This document shows, one piece after another, positions 28,101 to 40,100 of a DNA stretch of 64,000 nucleotides (positions are counted from its first letter, which is position 1; the number at the start of each line of letters is the position of its first letter). The position numbers were made by a program, and so were the translations under genes. This stretch comes from Maniola hyperantus. Taxonomy: Eukaryota > Arthropoda > Insecta > Lepidoptera > Nymphalidae. The stretch lies in NCBI RefSeq assembly GCF_902806685.2, contig NC_048547.1:13837196-13901195 (forward strand), written 5' to 3'. The notes under the pieces are model-generated. The model worked only from the letters and a program-made list of their open reading frames with translations, ran no database searches and was not told the DNA's origin.

Positions 28101-31100
28101 TAGCGTCTCAAGAATAAAAAGTAAAAATGGAACATTTTGTATTTACAATGGTATTAAATAATGTTCTTATTTCCCGGCAAGCTGAGGGTAAGACCGATGA
28201 ATAGATGCAGCAAAAATAATAATGAGCCTCGTACGGCCGTTCTCAGAGTCGCTTAATCGTTAGCGTTACTTAAGTTTAGTTAAAACGAGACAGAGCTATA
28301 TCTCTCACATAAATCTGTCTCGTTTTAACTCAATTTTAAGTAACGATTAGCGACTCTGAGTACGGCGGTTAATGTGATATCCGTGGGAGATATGAGGACT
28401 AAGCATTTGTTTAAAACTCCAATGTGACAATCCTGCAAACAGCTGATCGCGGATATGAACTCTTAAAAACTTCTGTGTGTTTGGTCAAATAGCAGAGACA
28501 ACGCTAGAATCTATGATAATGATGGCACTAACTATGTACTACCCACTTCATTTGTCATGTGAAATGATTTATCAAACACCTGTATTAAAATTTTTGTTGT
28601 CTAAAGAGAAGCATCTGACCATGAAATTTAATAATATGTCAATCATCTAATTAATTATTATAACTGTAGAAGCGTAAATTCAGCACAGTACAATGCTTGG
28701 TATAATTGCCGTGCATTAATAAAAAGTTTCGTTAAATTAATTCAGTAAAAAAGCTTCATTAAAAGGCCACGAGTACACTAAATACCTACTTAGAATTTAA
28801 TATCGTTTGTGAAGGCTATAATCGTATTTCGTACCACTATTAAAATAGACGGATTTTTTTTTTACACAAAAAAAACTATTTGTTTTTGCCAAAAGTGACA
28901 GTGGCCAATAGCACAGTGACTAACGCACTTCCATTTACACTTTCGATTATTTACAAACTGCATTTTGTTAAATATCAACCGTGTAAATAAAACTATTATA
29001 ATCTTGTTAGCGTACATTTGAACTTCAGATAAATCTTGAAAACGCGTTCTATATTAGTCTAAATGAACGCTAACAAAAAGTGTAATATGTTTTAACTTTT
29101 ATTATGTTATTCATTTAAAAGGGTTAGCTTGTAAGATATAGTACATTTTAGTACCATTAAAAGAGGAAAAATCAAAATCGATTCAATATTCCAATCTAAC
29201 TGCTTACTTTGAAACACTAGAAATAACTTATTCACAGACCCAAATAAGTTATTACTTTATTCGTAGAGTTCCTAATGTAGCCAGCCATTACCATTGTTCA
29301 TTGGGATTATATTAGTAGCTACTAATATATTTAACAAGGTTGTTATAAGTGGGACAACTTCTTGAATTTTATATTCCGTACTTTAAATAAAACAGGAAAA
29401 GATTTTAACATTTACTATTGAAATAACATTAACTTTATCATCGATATATAAAAGGAATAAAAGTGGTCCCAAAGTAACCCCTTGTTGAAGCAGCATCGGT
29501 GTATTAATCAAAAGTACGTTTTAACCGTGTTTTACTCACAGTTTCGTTGCGGGTGTAATTCTACGAGAGCGTATTCCGGCTTTTGAGCGCATGCTGTGGC
29601 GAGCTTGCCGTGGAAACGTTTTCCTCAGACAGGCCGAGATCGATACACCGCTAGAAGACCCTTCTTCGGTAAGTTGCTTGATATTTCTAAAATAATAAAA
29701 TTAGTTAATCTTAATAAATCAAGAGTTACGATCATCAATTTTTAGTGATCTTGCCAATAGTGCGAAATAACTGCAAATGTATCTAGTAGTTTAAGGTTTA
29801 GCGTTTTAGCGTTTTGGCATGACGTAGAAGCGATAACCGTTATAGCCGAAGAGTCCTAGTGAAGACGGGGCACAAGTACCTAAGCGTAGTACCTATGGGT
29901 TGTACCACCAAATGGTATAAATCACCCACTGCGCAAGTTCAAGTTCAGCAAAGTTATTTTTTACCTGACGCCAGCTGTACCACTACGCTAAAGTGTGTTT
30001 ACACTGGATCACACGAAAAAAGATCCTTTAAGCACAAGTAGATCGGCAGAATATACCTTTCCAAGCAGAAAGGCCGTCTCTATGATCTCACTGAAATGGT
30101 TTGAATTATAAACGTCGATTCATTGAGCATTATTGAAACGATCAGGTAAGATGGGTTGGGTTAGATTAGTCGACAGCTTTACGTTTAGTTTGTCTCAAGG
30201 CCAAACAGCAATAGTAAATACCGCTAAATATAAACATCATGTGAGACCACGCGCTGTTAGGTATAGTACGCGACAGGTCGAGATGGCAACCGGGGTGAGG
30301 CGGAAGGACGGCCCGCACACCGCACGTCGCCCGCACTATCCCGCACCGGGTTAGCGCGGGGGCTGTGCGGGTGTGCGGGGCGACCCGACCCCGATTGCTA
30401 TCTCGAACTGTCGCATACTATAACACTTACACGGGCAATTGAAATTTGGCAATTCCAAGCAATTTACGTATGGATCAATCTGGAGCAATTATCTTGCACT
30501 AGCTGATTTCCGCGACTTCGTCCGCGTGGAATTAGGTTTTTTAAAAATCCCGTGGGAACTCTTTGATTTTCCGGGATAAAAAGTAGCTTGCATGCAAAAA
30601 AAACCGGCCAAGTGCGAGTCAGGCTCGCGCAATGAATGTTCCGTACTTCAGTCGTATTTTTTCGACATTTTGCACGATAATTCAAAAACTATGATGCATA
30701 AGAATAAATAAAAATCTGTTTTAGAACCTGTTTACCCTGTAGGTTTCTTGACAGACTGACAGACAGACAACATAGTGATCATATAAGGGTTCCGTTTTTC
30801 CTTTTAAGGTACGGAACCCTAAAAATCACGTCAATCCGTTGCACCGTTGCGACGTGATTGAAGGACAAACCAACAAACAAACACACTTTCACATTTTTAG
30901 GCTTCCGTAGTCAAATGGCGAAAAACTGAACTGTCTGTCTGTTCGTCCGTATGTCACAAAGTGGTAAAAAAAGTATTAATCTCCTAGACGAACCTCATCA
31001 TTGCTCTGTTTCAAAGGCATAATTGTCGTCAAGCGGAAGCCTATGTCACAATAAAAAAACCATATTATACTCCCCCTACCTTGATCATAAAGAACACTTT

Positions 31101-34100
31101 TCCACTTCATGTAAGAAATACATGTTTTATGACCGTTAGTTTTTAAGTACCTTTAGTACTTAAAAACAAACGCTCATAAAATATATTATGCAAGCGTGTT
31201 TTCCGCAAACAGTACACAATCTGTAATCATACATTAGTGCAAAATCTACATGACGACTGCTTTTTCAAATAAAACATATTTAATTTTAATTTTTTAATAA
31301 ATTATTTTAATAAATAAATAGGCAGGTAACCAGCAAGCAGATTATCTGATTGAAGTGATTACCTAATTATCTCTTATCCTGAACATCTGAAGTAGTAGAA
31401 ACTTCGAATAGATTCGTTTATCTACCCATAATATATTTTGTGGTAACACCACAGAAGAAACATTTAAAATTTTATTGAATTTAAGTTTCAAGCATATTCT
31501 TAAATCTTACCTCCAGGGTCATAGCTCTGTGGTTAGATAGTAGAAAAATATAAATTAGGCCACGAAAGTAGCGAATAACGAAAAAAATAAAAATTTCAAA
31601 ATTGCCGCCATGAAAATTAAAAAAATTAAAGTGTTATTTCTTGTACGAGGGTACGGAACCCTTCCTGTGCGAGTCCGACTCGCACTTGACCGTTTTTATA
31701 AAATTAATCCTTTATCTCTATTTTTCACAGTCGGACCAGGTGTACAAATCCGTGTTCATCATCTTCTTCCAAGGAGACCAGTTGAAGACCCGCGTCAAGA
31801 AGATATGCGAGGGTTTCCGAGCCACCCTGTACCCTTGTCCCGAGGCACCGGCAGACAGGAGGGAGATGGCCATGGGGGTTATGACCAGGATCGAGGACTT
31901 GAACACGGTAAGAGTTACTTTGAAGGTATACCAAGGATAACCATGTACCTTTGTCCTAAGAAAGAAGATGGCTATGAGAATTATGTATATTAAGTACTAG
32001 CGGATACCGGGCGTGTGCTTTTGCGCTAAAAAAAATTTGTCTAATGCATTTTTTGTTGGTCTGAAACTAACTACGCATTATTGCCTTTCTAATGAAACCG
32101 GTTTGGGGCCCATTCGGTTGTATGGTTTCAAAGTCTATAACGGACACAGGTAGAAACATTTTTTGTGTTTAATATATATAGAGATATGTTTTACAATAAT
32201 ATATTAATTTGCAAGTAGTGTACAAACAACTTGAAGTCATAATTCATAAGGTAAATGGTAATTAACAATAATAATTATTATAATTATTTATCTATTAGTG
32301 ACGAATCATTATGTGTAACCAATAATAATATTGTTGTTTCCAGACCACATAAGGTAAATTGTTTGAATAAACCACTTTAAAATATAACCATGTCCTAATG
32401 TACATGTTTATGTATCTTTACATATTATGTATTCTATACATATAAAAGGATAAACTAACTGACTGACATATTTACTGCTTAAACCGCTGGAACTAGAATC
32501 TTGAGATTTGCTTGAGCCACTTTTATGACGTGTAAAGACTAACCACCGATTCGGAAAGAAGATTTGATTGAGAAGAGCCGGCAAGAATCTCAGCAGTTGC
32601 TCTTTTTAGGGTTCCGTACCTGAAAAGGAAAAAAAGAAATCCTTATAGAATCACTTCGTTGTCTGTCTGTCTGTCGTGGCTGTCAAGAAACTTATAGGGT
32701 ACTTCCCGTTGACCTAGAATCATGAAATTTGGCAGGTTGGTAGGTTTTATAGCACACGTTAGGGAAAAAATCCGAAAACCGTGAATTTGTGGTTACATCA
32801 TTAAAAAAAATTAAAACGTGTTCATGAACAAATTGTACGGGAGCGGTGTGCAGGCTCGACCGTACCAAAGGGACCCACCGAGCGGTTGGTTGTGCTCGGT
32901 AGCATAAATATCAGCGCTTTTAATCTTGATCATATAATTCCTAGTTAAATATCTTAGACTGCATCATCACTTACCACCAGGTGAGATTGCAGTCAAGGGC
33001 TAACTTGTATCTGAATAAAAAAAAAATAAAAAAAAATAAAAAAAATTATTAATGTAGCCAACGATTGTAAGTGCGAAAATTGAAAAATCACATTCCGTGA
33101 AAAATCGCCTGTGAAGAAAAATAATAATTTTACGAAATGATTTAAAATTAGCAATATTGTATATTGCCCTAATACTTAACGACAGGCAATACAATCTTAA
33201 CACAATCGACACAAGGTCGAAGTTAACTGCTTTGTTATATCGATTTAATTCGACGACCTTTGTGGTGAAACCTTGAGAAAAGGGGTCACTTCGAAAATTG
33301 ATCTATTTCTCAATTGACTTAGGCTTTCATGCTCACAAAATGTTGGCAGCATTGCTCCTTAGGATGACCAAACTAATTCTAACGATTCACCGTTAAAAAA
33401 CCGATATCTCTACGGCTTAAGTACTCTTAACGTAGTACAGTAGGCACCCTGCAGCATCAGAAGTTGGGAATCGGCATCCGGTGTCCAATGATTTATTCTA
33501 CGCTTGGTAGTTGGTACCTACAATAATATTTCACCACTAACAATTCCTGAATCCGGTGTTTGACAACTAGTCAAATCAGTAACTTTCTTATCAAACGTCG
33601 TTACGATACGTACAAAATAAAATTACAGTCAAAAAAATGGTTTTGATTTGTCGACATTTTGACCCTGTTGCTTGGGTCATGGTCACGACGGGACGAAATA
33701 TCGACAAATCGAAATCATCAAATTAATCGTGGTGGTTCCCTCAGCGAGCTATGGAGAGGGCTATGTTAGGAGTTTCCCTGGGGGATAAGATCAGAAATGA
33801 GGAGATCCGCAGGAGAACCAGGGTCACTGACATAGTCCAAACTATTAGCAAGCTGAAGTGGCAGTGGGTAGGCCATATCTGTCGTAGAGGCGATGGCCGT
33901 TGGAGCCGGAAAGTCCTTGAGTGGAGACCACATTTAAGCAAGCGTAGTGTGGGACGCCATCCAGCACGATGGACCGACGATATAAAGAGGCTGACGGGAA
34001 GTGGCTGGATGAGGACCGGCTGTGGTGGCGCTCTTTAGGGAAGGCCTATGTCCAACAGTGGACGTCCACAGGCTGATGATGATGATGATGATGTACCCGT

Positions 34101-37100
34101 TATCTACGTTATAGAAATATGTCGTTAAAATTTATCGTTAATCCACGAAATAAGCTTATAATCCTTCCTCTTCCAGGTCCTCGGACAAACTCAAGACCAC
34201 CGTCACCGCGTGCTGGTCGCAGCGGCCAAGAACATCAAGAACTGGTTCGTCAAGGTGCGCAAGATCAAGGCCATCTACCACACCCTCAACCTGTTCAACT
34301 TGGACGTGACGCAGAAGTGCCTGATTGCTGAGTGCTGGGTGCCCGCTCTGGACATGGAGACCATCCAACTAGCTCTGAGGAGAGGAACGGTAAATTCATC
34401 TTTTTTAGAATAGAATATGTTTTATTCAAGTAAACTTTTTACAAGTGCTTATGAATAGTCAGGTAGTTTTAATTTACCACTGGTTCGAAATGCCGTTCCT
34501 ACCGAGAAGAACCAGCAAGAAACTCGGCGGTTGCTCTTTTTATTTTTTCAATATACAATGTTATTATACCATACTATAGAAGCCATTGCAGCCCCGTGCA
34601 TTGCTGGAGCGAGTCAAATCCAAGCTTTTTTATCGTTTACATAGTCTGCGACTGTATATAATATGCTTTTTTTAGGAGCATACTCTTGTGTAAAGGCAAA
34701 TCTAAAAGTTTTGCTGTCTTTTCGGCTATCCGGCAGTCGTCAAGATCAACCCATCGCTGGACCAGCTACTGAGCTCGGCGGGGTATCTCGCGACAGGCTT
34801 GCGACAGGCGTAAATCACGCGATCATTGCTGTCAAACGTCCGGCTAGAGAAAGACAGCAATAGCCACAAAGCAAAATAAGAAGAGAGACAGCAAATGAAC
34901 TGTCGCATTGCTACTTCTGTCGCGTTGCTGTCGCTACTGCAACGTTTTACGTAATCACCCCGCGGGTCTCCTCTCAGAATGAGGGGGTCTAGGCCATAGT
35001 CTGCCGCGCTGGCCCAGTGTGGATTGGCACACTTCACACACCTTTCAGAACATTATGGCAATCTCTCAGGCATGCAGGTTTCCTCACGATGTTTTCCTTC
35101 ACCGTTAAAGCAAGTTATATTGTGCTATAAGACATTTCGATCTGCCAAATTTCATTATTCTAGGTCACTGGAAAATACCCTTTAGGTTTTAATTCACTTG
35201 ACGGACAGACAGACAACGAATAGGTTCCATTTTTTCTGGAGATACGGAACCGTAAAAACCATTTAATTGGGTATTTGACTCCATTTTTTTATTACTTTAT
35301 GATATAAACTAGGATAAAAATAATGACGTAAACTGAAAAACTAATTAAATCGATCAAATAACAAAAAAGTTATAAACATTTAAATATTTCTGATTAGACA
35401 GAGATAGCGATATAGCATTTTGACGTCACACCTTACTAATGCCATAGTAGCTTCGTGCGGTTTCATACAAATTTTCGTTTTGCGAGAAAGGGATAGAAGA
35501 CCCTCCCACTCCAAAATTAAAATGCCTGTAACTTTGTAAATCTTTGTTGGATTTTAATATTTTTTCAGCGTACGTCATTATTTTTATCCCAGTTTATAAT
35601 AAAGTTATAATATTTATCAAATTCTAAAGTAAAAAAATACCCAATTAGTATAATCTTTGCAGGAGAGAAGTGGTAGTTCAGTGCCGCCCATCTTGAATCG
35701 CATGGAGACGCTGGAAGACCCGCCCACATACAACCGCATGAACAAGTTCACCTCCGCCTTCCAGAACCTCATCTACGCGTACGGCGTCGCCACATACCGG
35801 GAGGTCAACCCAGGTCAGTGAGGCTATTCGCAAGATAACGGTACAGTAATTTTAAATACATGTAGGCTCGCCGCCATTTAATTGTAAAGACTTTGCTCAT
35901 TGAACATCGCGTCATCGTCCCCACCGTCATTGTGAGATTATCAAATGAGATGCGCAGTGTGTCTCGAGACATTATTCGTTTGGCTTTGGCCAGAGTCGCT
36001 TCTCAGTGGATACTATGTGTGTCGTACTGTAGGTTTTATTATTATCATTGTCGTTGTGACCTAATGTGGTTTCAGTTGTTTGAGGTTATACTACTAGGTT
36101 GTGAAAGGTTGCTGTGAGTGTGTTTTGGCGATCTAGACAGGTTGTTTATCGGGTGAGTCCTTTTGTATCGTTCCAATTTGTATTAGACAAACGTGATCGT
36201 TGTAGTTGATGTTAATTGAACTAATTCTGGTGTGCTAGGTTAGCTGGTTGGTCTGGGGCCGGTATGGGGACATGGTGGAGCCGGTCGCTAGGTAGGGTTA
36301 GGTTTAGCTACGTTACGTTACGCTAGTGGTTTTCACGTGTGATAAGTGAGTATTAAAATGATTGTAATTGAAATTACTACCTTCTGATGTCGGCCATCCC
36401 CCTTGTTCTCCGACATACATATCAAAAATTGCGTAACCGGCAGGAATCGAACCTGCATCTTCTGGGTTCGCGCCCGATGCCTTGACCACTCGGCCACGGT
36501 TTCGCTTACTGCCAGTGACGAAATTGGTGATATCTATGTTAACTCAGTACTGAAGCGACTGTTTAATGCCATCTAGTAGCGAAATTATTTAAAATTATTT
36601 AGTAATTTCCTTAAAGTGTAGGTAAACACTAAAAAAACAAAAACGGTGCAGTACGCGGCAGAAAGTAAAGGTACGGACAGACGTGCTCAAAAAAAGCGTG
36701 CTTTTATGCTAGCTTAATGTTAGCATGCTCATGCAACTGTTCACATTTGCCAGCAATAAGCATGCTTAAATAAACTGTAGAGTTATATGTTGTATGTTGT
36801 ACTGAGTACATGCTAATAAGCAAACCCTGTTCAGACGCGCTCGGAGCACGCCCCCTTCTACCCGCGCCTCAGGTAGCATGCTCGAAAATCAAACGTCGGT
36901 TGATTTTTGAGCATGCTCGAAATAAGCATGCTCATTACATGACACACGTGCTACTAATGAGCACTTGCTCAATAAAAGCATGCTTTCGTGCTAGTAATGA
37001 GCACGTCTGTCCGTACCTTCATGTACATCAACCTTTAAGAAAGAGTAGCGATTTTGTAAAGCATTGTCTCTGTCGTTGAGACCGACATAACGTCACATAG

Positions 37101-40100
37101 GTATGAGTGACAGAGACAACGCTCTACAAAGCCGTAACGTCATTCTAAAGGTCGATATACATTATTTCCTTGATAGATGCTCCTATTCTCCTATACTCCT
37201 GGTACTTTATTCATGTAAACGACAGATGGTGTCACGTCAAAAGGTCACTGACCTTGATCTTGCGCAGCGGGTGATATATCGATCTGTATTTTGGCGTCTC
37301 AATGGCGGCGTTATACCTGTGCAGTGGGTGATTTATCAATGTATGGTTAGAGCATACACAATGACCAGAAGAGGTGAAGTATGTGACTGAGAAAAGCCTG
37401 TTTTTTTTTAACTTTAGAATGCATTGAAGTTTTTGTTTGTGGCAGCGCCGTACACGATCATCACGTTCCCGTTCCTGTTCGCGGTGATGTTCGGCGACCT
37501 GGGCCACGGCGCCATCATGGCGGCCTTCGGCTTCTGGATGTGCTACAAGGAGAAGCCGCTGCAGGCCAGGAAGATCGACTCGGAGGTACCGCACAGTTTA
37601 CTTCATGGTTCCTGCAGATCTTCGTCACTGGTATCTTAGTCCAAGCATGTGGTGTCCTGTTCCAAGGATCGCAGCATCCATCCATTATCACGAATAAAGA
37701 AAGTCGCGCAAATTGCTAATACGCGTGGCCGCTATTTTAGTGACATCAGCACTAGACTGAAGTTTCGAGCTGATGGTATATTTTTACTTAAATATACGTC
37801 AAATGATGTAAAAATGACGTCATTTCGATGTTAAAGAGACATGGGCCCAGCGCAATAGCAATTTGCGGGACTTATACTAGAAACTTTCCCTGGATGTTAC
37901 GAAATCCTTAACGAATCGTTGCATAGTACAATGTCCGGCAAACAACTTGAGCATTGACACGATTGGTTGATCAGCTGGCGCGGGTGCACTCGATTGGTTG
38001 ATACGTCGACGTTAACTTCCCGGATTCGCCATCTTTCTCCCACTAGGCTGCTTCAGGTCCAAGTTTGCCGAGCACTATATGCATAGCAAGTCTTTTAAAC
38101 GTCTTCCGAAAACTTCCATTTTCAGATTTGGAACATCTTCTTCGGCGGTCGCTACATAGTTCTGCTCATGGGTCTATTCTCCATGTACACCGGCTTCATC
38201 TATAACGACATCTTCTCCAAAAGTCTCAACATATTTGGCTCGGCGTGGCGCAATAACTACGATGAGGGTACACTGCGCACCACCAAAGATCTCCAACTCA
38301 ACCCGGACTCCAAAGACTACCTGCAGTCTCCCTATCCCTTCGGCATTGACCCTGTATGGCAGGTGAGTTATTGGCATGACACTAGATGGCGCTTCATGGA
38401 TCTCCATCTCGCTATAAAAGTTTTCATCCACGAGCTGTTGGACGGGTTGTTTGGCAACCGGCTTGACTCAAGCAAAAATTTACGTACGGCAAGTACGTAA
38501 ATTTTTGCTTGACCGTCTCGGAAGCCCTTTAAACTGCATTGCATTGACAGCAGTTTAGTGTCCTTTTCTTCAACTCTGCGTCTACCATACAACCGTCGCA
38601 CTTATAGCGACAATTATAGCAGCAACCTACCAAATTAAAACTAGATGTCGCTGTATGGAGTTCCATCTCGCTAGAAAAGTTTTCACCCCCAAGCTGTTCT
38701 GTGTTTGTCTATTGACACTGAAGGTATTGAGTTCCTTATTCTTAAAGAAAAACAGCTTCACAATATATATAAATATATATATTGTGAAGAATATAGATAT
38801 CTATATAAATATTTTAACATTTGAGTAGAAACGGAAAGCGGAATTATGGCTAAAACAATTATTTGTCTACAGTTGGCTGAAGCGAACAAGATTATCTTCA
38901 TGAACGCGTACAAGATGAAAATCTCTATCATCATCGGTGTCTTCCACATGTTATTCGGCGTCTGTCTGTCGCTGTGGAACCATCTGTAAGTACAAACACA
39001 CATGCACACCTAGATTCACAATCACATACGCATATACGCCCATACATACATATATCTAACTAGCCATGTCACTACAAGAATGTTAAATATGCATGTGGAA
39101 AGAAAAAAACCGGCCAAGTGCGAGTCAGGCTCGCGCAATGAGGGTTCCGTACTACAGTCGTATTTTCTCGACATTCTGCAGGATAATTCAAAAACTATGA
39201 TACATAAAAATAAATAAAATCAGTTTTAGAATGCACAGGTGAAGACCTTTCATATGATATCACACTTGATATAGTTATCTTAAATACTAATTATTAGTTC
39301 ATGACCACAATTTTTTTTTTGTGTGATGTAACCACAAATTCGCGGTTTTCAGATTTTTCCCCGAATGTCAGCTATAAAATCTACCTACCTGCCAAATTTC
39401 ATTATTCTAGGTCAACGGAAATAAAATTAAATGTTAGATCAGTCTCACAATTGCGCAAGCCAAAAAGCGCCGGAATAAACTATGTCATGTGTGGGCACAA
39501 CCTGCAGAAAAACCGGCCAAGTGCGAGTCGGTCTCGCAAACGAAGGGTTCCGTACTATATACAAGATATTTTTACATTTTTATGCGCAGCACTGCAAGAT
39601 AATGACAACACCGTCATCTATATGTGATTTGATAAATTAAAATTAATTTATCAAATCACATATAGATGGCGCTTTAAAATGTGTGTACAAAAACTCTCGT
39701 CAACACATTTTTCACAAGATGGCGGCGTTAGTTCCGATTTTCGTCACGCGCCAAAAGAGCCTTGTCGCACTATGTAACTAACTGCACTTTTACAAATTAG
39801 TTTTAGTTCATAATACAGCAATGGTACTTTGTATGGGCAGGTACTTCAAGCGGCGCATCAGCGTGTATGTGGAGTTCGTGCCCCAGATCCTGTTCCTCAT
39901 CCTGCTGTTCTTCTACATGGTGCTGCTGATGTTCATCAAGTGGACCAGCTACGGACCCTCGCCTCCCGACTTCAGTAAGTAGCAGAACACCCTTAATAGT
40001 TGATATCATCTTGAATTTCTCATCATCGTGAGCAACCCATCGCCGGCTCACTACAGAGCACGGGTCCTCTCGGTATGAAAATGGTTTGGCCATAGTCCAC

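Larger units (their letters stand above)
17906..29541 (+). other. Rest of the 22-kb Vha100 intron
   Basis: 11.6 kb of non-coding DNA, AT-rich around 26200-27300. Recognisable pieces are an inverted repeat (19409-19460, arms gtatccatttgag), a family C fragment (20470-20660), a family F element (21760-21905), a minisatellite (23770-24130), family E copies (24175-24500, 24721-24905) with a nested family P element (24338-24440), a LINE-tail-like fragment (25615-25745), a family B fragment (27298-27515) and a palindromic family P element (28246-28361). No gene is recognised. Confidence 0.7.
34390..35662 (+). other. Vha100 intron after exon 6
   Basis: Filled almost wholly by repeats: family D (34408-34682), family E (34738-35115) with a nested family K element (34783-34966), a family A fragment (35150-35262) and an inverted-repeat element (35264-35647). 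Confidence 0.75.
35814..37445 (+). other. Vha100 intron after exon 7
   Basis: Non-coding apart from a tRNA-like sequence on the other strand (36432-36503). It also contains a 352-bp terminal-inverted-repeat element (36668-37019) and a family F element (37042-37166). Confidence 0.7.

Noticed and set aside
36432..36503. Functional tRNA-Ser(CGA)
   Set aside because: G instead of U at position 33, two stem mismatches and no long variable arm.
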